A DNA stretch of 64,000 bases from Astragalus membranaceus (Eukaryota; Streptophyta; Magnoliopsida; Fabales; Fabaceae): NCBI GenBank assembly GCA_039519185.1, contig CM076846.1, positions 69,240,666 through 69,304,665 on the forward strand. Reading direction: 5' to 3'. Positions 46,619 to 57,878 of this stretch are shown here, one piece after another. Every line of letters starts with the position of its first letter. The first letter of the stretch is position 1. The notes below the pieces were generated by a model. The model ran no database searches. It worked only from the letters and a program-made list of their open reading frames with translations, and was not told the origin of the DNA. Position numbers and translations under genes: made by a program.

Positions 46619-46644
46619 TTCATGTCCAGAATCACATAACTGAC

Positions 46645-47519
46645 TTACACTAAGTAAGTTATGTTATCAAGCATGACCAGTCCTTTGATGAAGCCTTTGT
46701 CATTGTTGCCAAGCATGACCAGTCCTCCATCAAAGCTCTCCATGGAGAGGAAGTTATCCTTCTCCCCTGTCATATGCCTTGAGCACCCACTGTCTAGAAA
46801 CCACAGTTTTCTTCTTGATGCTATGAGGTGTGCCTCTTCTTGTCCAGTTCCTGCCATGAGACATAGATTTACTGTTTCTTCTTCATGCTCACTTGATGAC
46901 TCTTCTGAGTCATCCCAAGTGGCCATTAAAGCTTTCTTCTTTGGTGAGAACCTTCCTGGACTCTTCTTGTTTAGAAGAGGACAATCTTGTTTCATGTGGC
47001 CAGGCTTCTTACATTCATAACAGGTAATTTTTGATTTGCTTCCTTCTCCTTTAAATGTGTCTCTTCTGAACTAAGGTTTTCCTCTTCTTTTGCTGTTTAG
47101 CCATCTATTGATTCTTTTAGAGATCAAAGCTAATTCTTCTCGTTCTGTATCATCATCAGTTTCTTGCTCTTCAGCATCCACTTGAGAAGATTTTAGTGCC
47201 AGTGATTTTCCTTTTTGAGAAGAAGAGTTATCTTCTTTTTGAGAAGCTTTCAAAGCAACTGTCTTTCTGTTTGGATGTAATTCCTCTAAGAGTACTTGTT
47301 CATGGATTTTCATTGATCCCAGCAGGTGATCAATTTCTAGTGATGACAGATCCTTTGCTTCTTCTATAGCAGTCTTCCTTGGTCTCCAAGCTAGTGGAAG
47401 ACATTTCAGAAGCTTACTAACCTTCTCAGCATTTGAATAGATTTTTCCCAGAGCACTGAACCCATTGATGATTGTGGTGAATCTACTAAACATTTCATCA
47501 ATGGTTTCATCTTTAGTGT
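46645..47519 (-). pseudogene. SIRE-1 gag C-terminal half and protease
   Basis: On the minus strand the copia gag block (INGFSALGKIYSNAEKVSKL, AIEEAKDLSSLEIDHLLGS) begins at the truncation point. The knuckle CYECKKPGHMKQDC (CX2CX4HX4C) lies at about 47020-46980, and the protease site WFLDSGCSRHMTG at about 46800-46760. A stop lies at 47071-47073 between gag and knuckle, and the protease frame ends early at 46645 after a duplicated GLVML block. Confidence 0.85.
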
Positions 47520-47782
47520 ATTAATTTCGTAAACAGATGTCCAACTAAGAGATTACATTCAATCACACCAGAGGAGGCATTGACAGGTATCAAACCTAGT
47601 TTGAGTCATATAAGAGTGTTTAGTTCTGTTTGTTTTAAACATGTACCAGATCATCTTAGAAAGAAGCTAGATGACAAATCAGAACAAATGGTTTTGGTGG
47701 GACTTCACTCAACTGGTAGCTATAAGTTGCTCAATCCAACCACTAAGATGACTGTGGTAAGCAGGGATGTGATATTGGTCTA
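47520..47782 (+). pseudogene. Copia integrase C-terminal fragment on plus strand
   Basis: Plus frame with NRCPTKRL, TPEEALTGIKPSLSHIRVF, VCFKHVPDHLRKKLDDKSEQ and LVGLHSTGSYKLLNP, the end of a copia integrase of another lineage than SIRE-1. It has no LTR or TSD and lies between the broken end of SIRE-1 and Tat-1, like filler at a repair junction. Confidence 0.8.
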
Positions 47783-48383
47783 CATCACTTAATCTGCTCA
47801 TGCTGACCGTGTATGCATGGGGTGGGCGATTGAAGTGGGAAAGGGGCCACCCAATGGGAAACTTAATGGATTCCAGAGATTGACCATCATCACTATACTG
47901 GCCGACATACTTCACGGCTTCGTAATTCACAGGCTCGACGAAGAAGAATTTATCTCATTGTGTCCGGGACCTTCATTGTCTCTGGGATCACCTTCATTAT
48001 TTCGGCTTTCAGCAAAGCCCTCTACGTCGACCTCGGCTTCAGTATCGCTATCATCAAAGCTCGAACTAGAGTTTGTGCTCCCCTGCTCTTCTGCGTCCCG
48101 CTCAGCATCGGACATATTCGACTCTATGATTACCACATCCTCAGGTCGGCGCCCACTAGGTTTGACCTTCATCCAGTAGCTCATTGCTGGGGATCTCAGG
48201 AGAGCGATCTTCACCTTGAAAGCCATTATGGGGGGAATGAAGTCCCTCCTGAACCCCGGGTCCCGCCGATCCGGAGTTACCCATACGAACACCCTCCGGG
48301 TTATTGGGACCGGAAGCCATCAGTTTGGCAATATTTGGGAGATCTGCGTTAGCAGCCCTGTAGGTTTGTTTTGTTCTAGCCAT
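47783..48383 (-). pseudogene. Tat-1 antisense accessory gene, N-terminal part (H3-tail-like start)
   Basis: The minus-strand ATG at 48383 opens MARTKQTYRAANADLP, matching histone H3 residues 1-6 and 8 after Met removal. A is at -3 and G at +4 of the ATG. Directly upstream is CCTCTATTCTTGCAG, a good 3' splice site. The frame ends at 48156; a second frame (48292-47927, then 47930-47783) carries an acidic/serine-rich part (SNMSDAERDAEEQ, STNSSSSFDDSDTEAEVD), so a frameshift lies between 48292 and 48156. The protein is cut at 47783, and its Transposase_28-like middle is missing. The homologous gene is complete in Tat-2 (60469-62669). Function unknown. Confidence 0.72.
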
Positions 48384-49314
<931 letters not shown>

Positions 49315-49580
49315 TGTTATGGATTGGGCCACAACACTCTATTCACTAAGGCCCAACACCAAATGCAAATCAATTAATCAATGGTTGAGATAAAAGACCA
49401 AGATCTTACGGTTCTCACTGATTCTCAATACCTAAAAATAAGCATTAAAGGGACACATTCTTTCCAATATTCTTACTTGCAACAGACTCACTTGCTGACT
49501 TGAGCGTCGAAGTGTCTTTGCATGTACTATTGCTACCAACTATAAGATCGGATACCGGTTCAGAGTTATGGTACAGATCA
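49315..49580 (+). repeat. Tat-1 3' LTR
   Basis: 266 bp, from TGTTATGGATTGGGCC to GTACAGATCA. It aligns with the Tat-2 LTR at TGACTTGAGCGT(C/T)G(A/G)AG and at the TG...GATCA ends. It has no recognisable TATA box. Confidence 0.8.
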
Positions 49581-50980
49581 AACATGCTCTTTCCCATGGG
49601 TTTGTGAAGTTGAAGCTTCTGTAGTGAATGGTAATGATCCATTTGGTCTTTGGGAAAGGGCTGTGGCTAATTGTCCAACTTGAATCTCCAAGTTTCTAAT
49701 AGAATCATTATGAGTTTGAATTTGAGCTTTTGTATCACTCATAAATGCTTCTGTCTTATCCATAAATGCATCTGTTTTACCCAAAAATTAATTCAATAAG
49801 GCTTCCATGGAGTTGTCTAGTACTGGTGCAGGTGGACTTTGGACTTGTTGAGAAGGGAATCCTGGTGGTGCTGCAGCATTGAATGTTGTAGCTGCATTAC
49901 CTCCCCATCTAAAATCTGGGTGATGTTCCCAACCTGGATTGTAGGTATTTGAGTAGGGTTTGTTATTCTCGTTGTACCCTACATAGTTGAAAGAAATAGG
50001 GTTGCTGGAAGGGCTTGTTTAATTGCAGCTGCTCTGGTTTTTGTTGTTGTTGCAGCATTGAATGCTGCAACATTGGTGTTGTTGAGATTCTTTATCATGT
50101 TGGTGAGGGAAGCTACTTGAGCTGATAAAGCTGTGACATCACAGAATTCATTTACCCCAGCTATTTTCTTTTGAGCATTAACCATTTCTGTGGGCCATTG
50201 GTAGTTGTTGGTTGCAATATTTTCTATAAGCTCACAAGCTTCATTATAGGATAAATTTAATAACACCCCACCAGATGAGGCATCAAGAATGAGTCTGGTT
50301 TGTGGTTCCAACGCATTATAAAATGTTTCCATTTGAATAATAACAGGAATTCCATGGTAGGGTCATTTTCTCAATAATTCTTTCCATCTTTCCCATGCTT
50401 CAAACAGTGTCTCAAATTCTTTTTGTTTAAAAGAAGTAATTTCATTTCTCATCCTGGCATTTTTAATAGGTGGAAAATATTTTGCCAATCTGTTTTCAGC
50501 CATTTCATTCCAAGTGTGGATAGAGTTAGGCTCCAATGAAATAAGCTAAGCGTTAGCTCTATCCTTCATGGAATATGGAAAAAGTTTGAATCTAAAAGCA
50601 TCTTCTGAAACTCCAGGTATGAGAAAATTACTACAAACCTCTAGAACTTGTTTTAAATGTAAATGTGGGTCCTCAGTAGGTGCACCACTAAATTGACCAA
50701 ATGTTTGAAGCATTTGAAACATCATCGGTTTAAACTCAAAATGGTTTGTATTGAGCTTAGGACTTACTATGCTAGTTTGCATAGTTTGAGGTTTAAAAAC
50801 AACATAATCCCTCATAGGCCTGTCTCTATCATTGGCCATATCCGTGGTTGATAGATTGATGAATTGCTGCCTGTAACCATCCCCATGATCACTCAAAGAG
50901 CCTGAGAAATCTGTTATAGGTCCTCTGCTACTTCTATTGGAATTCTTACCAGAACCTCTGACAGTACTATGTTCAGACAT
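49581..50980 (-). pseudogene. Ath-3 gag, truncated by Tat-1
   Basis: Minus-strand ATG at 50980 (MSEHSTVRGSGKNSN), then NDRDRPMRDY, HFEFKPMMFQMLQ, DPHLHLKQVLEVC and FPYSMKDRANA to a stop at 50546. It continues at 50332-49979 (METFYNALEPQTRLILDA, ASSGGVLLNLSYNEACELI) and at 49784 (QVGQLATALSQRPNGSLP). About 17 codons spanning the zinc knuckle are deleted near 50005, and a frameshift follows. The gag resembles Ath-1 closely enough to call the same lineage. The remaining part of the element lies left of the window, beyond Tat-1. Confidence 0.85.
50049..50071. repeat. Perfect palindrome, 11-bp arms, in Ath-3 gag
   Basis: GTTGCAGCATT, one base, AATGCTGCAAC. It lies at the place in gag where Ath-1 carries GTGCA-NN-TGCAC palindromes (6647-6674). 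Related imperfect copies are near 49866-49900. Confidence 0.9.
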
Positions 50981-51212
50981 TGTGTATCTGCAACTGCTTC
51001 TGTTTTGTTGTCTCTGAATCCTTCGCAACCTTCTAAATCTGCATTCTATCACATGGATTGAATTAATTTCAAAGTTTAAATTAATAGCTTTAGCGAGGAG
51101 TACCAAAATATCACAATATTAAGGAATGCAAGAATGTAAAGACGGAAAATGAACAAACAAGTTGGATTAGGATGAAATATATGATGAAAGAGTAGTTGGA
51201 ATGCTTTCCACT
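50981..51212 (-). repeat. Ath-3 5' leader remnant and LTR 3' part
   Basis: On the minus strand the sequence from 51212 down to about 51055 follows the U5-side sequence of the Athila LTR (compare 3985-4125). It then passes at ATCCATGTG directly into gag leader sequence, so the LTR end and the primer-binding site are deleted. The LTR is cut at 51212 by Tat-2 and resumes at 63643. Confidence 0.7.
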
Positions 51213-51539
51213 TGTTCCGGAGTGGGCTCGAAGCCCAATTTCGCCCAACAGGCCCAGCGCGGCCCAGTACCTGGCTTGCTCCGCAAGATGCGGCCAGGTC
51301 CGAAATAGGCGCGATGGCCAAATACCTGCGCAGTCAATAGTATATATACCACACTAGCCTGTGGCTTCAGGTACGTTTTACTCACCTTGTGACCCTGCCC
51401 GTTGAAGCACCTCTGACTTGAGCGTTGGAGTGCCTTTGCAGGTACCACCCGCGTGCGGCCCAGATCTCTGTCCTTCATCCCAACGACCGAACAACATCAT
51501 CAGACAGCAGCAACACATCGTATTGATCAGGTACGATCA
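51213..51539 (+). repeat. Tat-2 5' LTR
   Basis: TGTTCCGGAG...GTACGATCA, 327 bp. TATATATA at 51341-51348 is the likely promoter core. It is short for a gypsy LTR, as in several Tat elements. Confidence 0.95.
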
Positions 51540-51541
51540 AT

Positions 51542-51558
51542 TGGCGACCACAGTGGGA
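51542..51558 (+). promoter_or_regulatory. Tat-2 primer-binding site
   Basis: TGGCGACCACAGTGGGA starts two bases after the LTR end. It has the TGGCGAC form common in Tat elements; I do not assign the tRNA. Confidence 0.85.
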
Positions 51559-51585
51559 GGCCCGAGTGCTATTCCACATCAAACC

Positions 51586-54500
51586 ATGCCGCCACGTCAG
51601 AAACGCACTTCTTCCAGGCTCAACCCCTCTGGACAGAATCGACCTCAACAGACCCCAGAGGGCGTGCCTGTGACGGTTCATGAATCACAAGGCGAACCTC
51701 GCCAAGAACCCTCAGTGCAGGGTGGCCGCGAGCCAGTCATTCAACCAGTCCAGCAACTACCGACCGAGCTGGCCGAAGCTGCAATCCCAGCGTTGCCAGA
51801 GCATGTGACCCAAGCAGTCATGCAAATTCTGGAGAGAAAGAATCAAGTGATTGCTGACCGAGATGAGCTGATCGATCGCTATGAGAGAGGCTCGATCTCG
51901 ATCCGCCCGCGTGCGGATAACGGTCGTCAAGGTCAGCCATCTCGGCCACATCGTTCACTGCCACTAAGGGAAGTTCCTCCTCGTCGAAGCGTATCCCATC
52001 GGAACCCTTCAAGAAGGGCGATCGTCCACAGGTCGCCCCCTCATCGAGGAAGACGCCACCGTCGTTCCCCTGTAGAAGATTACGACTATGCTGACTCGGG
52101 CTATCGACCAGAGTCGGACAGGTCGCCAACAAGATACTCGTCCGACGAGTCCTCAGGATCCCGCCGATCAAGAAGCAGGTCGTGGGACTCGTATGAGGAG
52201 TTTAACGACTACCGCGACGGGGAGATTAGAGATGTCTCCCGTGCCATCAGCCGACGTAGGAGAAACTATTCAGAACGGACTAGAGGACGGTCGTCGTCGC
52301 ATGCTCCACAATACCATGGACCCCCTCCAATTGCCGACAGATTCCATGGTCAGCCGGTCGGCCTTTACGGTCTGCCCATCGACCAAACTTATGCCGCCAT
52401 GCAGCCCTACGGGCAGAATCACATCCCGACCGGACAAGGGCCCTTCACCAGTGAAATCAGGCGTTTTCGTATTCCAAGGGATCTGAGGAAGCCCCCGAAC
52501 CTGAACAAGTTCAACGGCCACGGGGATCCCGATAAACACCTCATGTACTTCAACAACTACTGTAGCTATAGAGAGCTAGGTCGGACGATGAAGTGCAGAC
52601 TTTTTCCTCAGTCGCTCGAAGGTCGGGCGTTAGAATGGTGGGAATCCCTACGTCCCAACACCATCTCTTCTTGGGAAGGTCTTGTGGCAATGTTCTTGGC
52701 CAATTATACAGCTAACCGTTGTCAGTATCGTTATGAAGAGCACTTGGACTCGATCGTCCAAGGAGAGAACGAACCATTGAGGGAGTTTATCGATCGGTTT
52801 ATGTTAGAGGCTGACACGGTCCGCAACCTATTAGACACGGACAAACTGAAGTACCTCAAACGTGGTATAAGAAAGAACCACAGGTTCGCTGAAGAGTTCT
52901 CGTTGAACCGCTACTATGACCTCGGCCTGTTCCTTAGAAGGGCCAACGACCATATGGGCTATGAAGAGCAATTGGCCTCCGACAAGAGCACCCGCGCGCG
53001 TCCCAAAGAAGAGAATAATAGACCGGCCAAGGGGCAGGAAAACTATCGTGACAGTAAGCCCGAGTACCGGCCTAAGAAATACGAGCATCGTACGAAGTTG
53101 AACACTCCGATCGCGCAGATCTTCACGGAGTGCCAAAACAACGAGTTCACTGGCGTTAGGCGACCTGATCCTCTGGTGTTGAAGAAAGGAGGTCGACCTA
53201 CCAAGAAATACTGCAGATACCACAAGAGTAAGGGGCATGATACCAATGACTGTATGGCCCTAAAAGATGACATAGAAGATCTCATTCAGAAAGGCAAGCT
53301 GAGGCAATATGTCAGAGATGAAGGTAACGATCACCCTGAAGGAAGAGCCATTGGCCAACCCGCCAATGACAGAGGCAAAGCGATCGTCAACTCAACGGTC
53401 GAGCAACCGCTTAATAATTCTGAGGAAGACCGCGACCCCAGACAGTCGAAGGGCCGCAATGTAGGCATGGTCATCCATGGAGGTAATCCGTTGGATATTA
53501 GAGAGTCCAACAAGGCAATGAAGAGGAAGTGGAATGAGCTTATGATGGTCGGCTCAACTTCAACCCCACGGCCGGCCTCGAATAGGCCGCCCATTTCTTT
53601 TGGGGACGAAGACTTGCTCGATGGCAAAATCAATAATTACGTCCCTTTGGTAGTATCGGCCGTAATGGCCAACACTGAGGTCAGAAGAATACTGGTTGAC
53701 CAAGGGAGCTCGGCCGACATCATGTTCGAGGAACTGATTGACAAGTTAAATGTGGACAGGAGCGAAATTATTCCGCAAGCAGTACCAACCCCATTGACCG
53801 GGTTCAATGGGGCGACCACCTACCCACTGGGGACGATAGAATTACTTGTTACTTTTGGAGATGATACGAACGGCAGCACGTCGTACAGGACGGTCAGAAC
53901 GACGTTCTTAGTTCTGCCAATCAAATCGTGTTACCACTGCATCATCGGCCGGCCAACACTGGGAAAATTGGAAGCCGTATCCTCAACTGTGCATTTAAAG
54001 ATGGAGTTCTACAGTAAAAGCGACCAAGTTGTGACAGTAATGGCCGACATGGAAGCGGCCATGAGGAGCCATTTCCTCTATCAAGAGATTTGTGACATGG
54101 AGGTGGTGAATGCTAGACCTCAGAATGGCGGAGAGGGGCATCAGGTCAATGTGGCCGACCTGGATGCTCGATACGATCCTGATAGCGACCCTGAGGACGA
54201 CGACGACGATTTAGCCCGCGAGCTAAAGAATAAACTGAAGAGGCCCGAGCCCCACGGGGAATTGATCGATGTTCAGCTAACGGACGACCCAACTAAGACA
54301 GTTAAGTTGGGGAGCGACCTACCTGAACAAGACAAGCAAGACCTCATCACCTGCCTCAGGGATTACGCAGACCTTTTCGCATGGCGGGCATCAGACATGC
54401 CCGGGATCCCAATAGAAATCGCTTGCCACCAACTGTCCGTCGATGAGACAGCCAGACCGGTCGCACAAAAGAGACGCACTCAGAGCGAAGAGAAAGCGTT

Positions 54501-57464
54501 GGCGGCCGCACAAGCAGTTGACGACCTCATCAAGGCCAATTTCGTTGAGGAGATTAAGCATACGACTTGGCTTTCCAACGTCGTGTTAGTGAAGAAGAAA
54601 AATGGTAAGTGGCGCATGTGCGTCGACTATACCGACCTGAATAAGGCATGCCCGAAGGACGCCTTTCCCCTGCCAAACATTGACAAACTGGTCGACGGAG
54701 CTGCGGGCTACAAACTCCTGTCTTTTTTAGACGCTAATTCAGGTTACAACCAAATCACTATGTACCCACCCGATCGGCATAAGACCGCGTGACCGATCGT
54801 GGAAATTTCCAGTACAAGGTAATGCCCTTTGGTCTGAAGAACGTCGGCGCGACCTATCAAAGAATGATGAACAAGGTCTTCAGGCGACAGATCGGTCGGA
54901 TATCAGAGGTCTACTTGGACGATATGATCATCAAAAGCAAGACCGACCAAGACCACAGTAACGACCTAAGGGAAATTTTTGAGGAAGCAAGGAGGAATTC
55001 CTTAAGGTTGAATCCAGAGAAATGCACCTTCGGAGTAAGGGCGGGTAAGTTCCTGGGTTTCCACTTAACAGAGCGAGGGATCTAAGCAAACCCTGATAAG
55101 TGTAGGGCGGTCGCCGACATGAGGCCGCCCACTACGAAAAAAGAAATTCAGCAATTGAATGGCATGGTCGCTGCCCTGTCACGATTTATACCCAAATCAG
55201 CGTGCAAATCGCTTCCACTGTTCAAGCTCTTGAAGAAGGAGGTCGAGTTTGAATGGACTGACCAATGCCAGGGAGCATTGGACGAGCTGAAGGCGGCACT
55301 GACCAACCCGCCCATCATGACCAAGCCGCAACCAGGGGAGACGCTTTACTTATACTTGGCCATCACGGACGAAGCCATGAGCGCTGTTCTCGTAAGAGAA
55401 AGCGACCTAAAGCAAAACCCGGTCTATTTCATCAGTAAGGTATTTCAAGTCCCAGAGATCAGATACCAGAAAATTGAGAAGCTAGCCTTAGCGTTACTTG
55501 TGGCCACTCATAGATTGCGCCCTTATTTCGTGGTTCATCAGGTCGTGGTGAGGACCGACCAGCCTATTAGGCAAATCCTTCACCGACCTGACCTAGCAGG
55601 GCGTATGATCAAGTGGGCTTTGGAACTCAGTGAGTTTGGGATCAAGTTCGAGGCTAGATCGGCCGCGAAGGCCCAAGTTTTGGCCGACTTCATCGCTAAG
55701 ATGACTCCAATTCCAGACGATCAAGCCATCACGACCTGGACTTTGCACATGGACGGATCCTCCAACAGCAAAGGAAGTGGGGCCGATCTGATACTTGAGA
55801 ACTCGGAAGGACTCACGGTTGAAGTGTCATTGACTTTCACGTTTCACACTTCAAACAACCAGGCCGAGTATGAAGCATGCATTGCCGGGCTGCAGCTAGC
55901 CAAAGAATTCAACGTCGACCGTGTTGAACTTCACTCTGACTCTCTACTGGTAGTCTCCCAAATTCAAGACCTATACGACGCAAAGGACGATGTCTTGAAA
56001 AATTATTTGGCCAAGGTAAGGGATCTGCTCAAGCAATTCTACCGAGCAGAAGTTAAGCACGTCCCCAGGACAGAGAACGTGAGGGCTGACATCCTATCAA
56101 AGTTAGCCAGTACAAAAGCTCCTGGGAACCATAGAAGTCTAATCCAAGAAACACTAACGCGACCGAGCGTATCGACCAAGCCTGCCCAACCGTTAGCCAT
56201 TCTAGCGGTCGACTTAGACAGAGACTGGATCACTCCCATCTTGCAATATATTCTCAATGGAGTAGAACCTTGCGACCAGAAGGCAGCAAAGCTCCTGAGG
56301 TTGCGGGCGACCAAATACTCAGTGATCGAAGGAAGACTGTATAGAAGGGGCTTTTCATCCCCATTGCTGAGATGCCTTACGTCGGTCGAAGCCGACCATG
56401 TACTGAGAGATATACATGAAGGCGATTGTGGTAGTCATCAAGGTGGTCGGTCGATTGCTAAGAAGGCGCTCAGGGCCGGATACTATTGGCCGACCATGGA
56501 TGAGGATGCTAAGATACTTGTTCAGAAATGCAAGAAATGCCAAATTCATGCCGACGTACATATAGCGCCCTCATCAGAACTACACAGCCTAACCCCACCT
56601 TGGCCGTTTGCTTGGTGGGGCATGGACCTGCTCGGCCCCTTTCCACCTGCACCAGGTCAGCTGAAATTCCTGATCGTTGCGATCGACTACTTCACTAAGT
56701 GGATAGAAGCAGAGCCACTTGCCACCATTACCTCAGCGAAGGTATCTAAGTTTTTTGGGAGAAACGTGCTCGCCCGCTTTGGAGTGCCCCAGCAAATGGT
56801 GACGGATAATGGAACTCAGTTCGCAGACAGAAAGTTTAGAGAAATGCTGGCCGGCCTAGGTGTAAAACAGCGTTTCACCTCGGTCGAGCACCCACAAACC
56901 AATGGCCAGGCAGAAGCGGCCAACAGGGTAGTACTACGCGGACTGAAACGAAGGTTGGATTAATCCAAGGGGAATTGGGCAGATGAACTACAGTCGGTCC
57001 TTTGGGCCTACAGAACGACCCCCCACTCATCAACCGGGGAGTCACCTTTTAGACTTGTCTACGGAACTGACGCTGTCATCCCGATTGAGATGGGAGAGCT
57101 AAGTTGGAGGACGACCAACCCACCAACCCCGGCCGCAAACGAACGAGCAACAAGAGAAGAGCTCGACCTGGTTGATGAGCTACGAACCAAGGCGTCACTT
57201 AGGGAGCAACTCATCAAGCAGAAGGTCGCTGCCAGGTATAACGCCCGCGTCCAGAAGAGGGAGTTCTCCATTGGACAGCTGGTCCTTAGGAGGGCCGACG
57301 TGGGAAACAAGAACGCTCGCCATGGAAAGCTCGCCCCTAATTGGGAAGGACCATACCGTGTTATCAGCAAGACTGGAAAGGGAGCTTACGAGCTGGAAAC
57401 CATGGAAGGGGCGACCATCCCCAGAACATGGAATGCTGACAAATTGAGAAAGTATTATGTTTAA
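51586..57464 (+). pseudogene. Tat-2 gag-pol polyprotein
   Basis: ATG at 51586 (MPPRQKRTSSRL), first in-frame after the primer site. Basic/Ser-Arg-rich N-terminus; gag block FNGHGDPDKHLMYF...CRLFPQSLEGRALEWW (52515-52640); CX2HX4HX4C knuckle CRYHKSKGHDTNDC (53212-53253), the Tat form; protease site VDQGSSADI with the aspartate at 53698-53700; RT from 54524 with KWRMCVDYTDLNKACPKD and YLDD at 54912-54923; native RNase H 55340-55660; second, archaeal-like RNase H from HMDGSSNSKGSG (about 55745) to 56110; integrase from 56395 with WWGMDLLGPF, VTDNGTQF and GQAEAANR; tail RTWNADKLRKYYV. Breaks: about 4 bases missing at 54787-54790 with a stop at 54790-54792, stops at 55083-55085 and 56961-56963. 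Confidence 0.93.
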
Positions 57465-57878
57465 GTTGTAAACACTAATTGATTGATCAATAAAGAACAG
57501 GCGGTCGCTCTTTTTCCCCCCAGGGGTTTTTTACCGAGGATCGACCTTAAAATTTGACTTGTATACTTTATTTCCTGCAAATTGTATGCACGGTCGCTCA
57601 CCATGCGAGTAGCAGTCGAGCGACCAGTAGAGTGCCATCGAATGGCCCAAACGAGAGCCGCCGAGCGGCCTAAAAGAATGCCATCGAATGGCCCAAACGA
57701 GAGCCGCCGAGCGGCCTAAAAGAGCGCCATCGAATGGCTCAAACGAAAGCCGCCGAGCGGTCTAAAAGAACAGCAAAAAAGAATTGAATCCAATTACAGA
57801 GCAATTAAACAGGCCAAAATTAATGGAAAAATTGTCATCAAGTACAAACGAGGACGCCTTGGTCGAAGCCAGGGCGCC
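57465..57878 (+). other. Tat-2 spacer after pol, with 3 x 46-bp repeat
   Basis: Noncoding. Three tandem units start at 57634, 57680 and 57726 (GCCATCGAATGGCCCAAACG, then AGAGCCGCCGAGCGGCC, then TAAAAGAAT). Each holds a short palindrome GCCGCCGAGCGGC-like core. An AATAAA-like signal (CAATAAAGAAC, about 57487) may mark an RNA 3' end. F2 is inserted at the right end. Confidence 0.8.

Larger units (their letters stand above)
27897..47519 (-). mobile_element. SIRE-1: Ty1/copia (SIRE/Maximus type), 5'-truncated
   Basis: On the minus strand the order is gag, protease, integrase, reverse transcriptase, RNase H, env-like gene, polypurine tract, 3' LTR, the SIRE layout. The outer LTR end TGTCACAAGGAAGG lies at 27897. 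The 5' LTR and the start of gag are missing: the element stops at about 47519 against a foreign copia fragment, so no TSD exists. The Ath-2 solo LTR sits in its 3' LTR. Integrase has a large deletion and the pol frames are shifted. Confidence 0.87.

Noticed and set aside
48363..48383. Histone H3 gene fragment
   Set aside because: Only the first residues match; the following sequence has no histone fold, and the ORF belongs to the Tat antisense gene.
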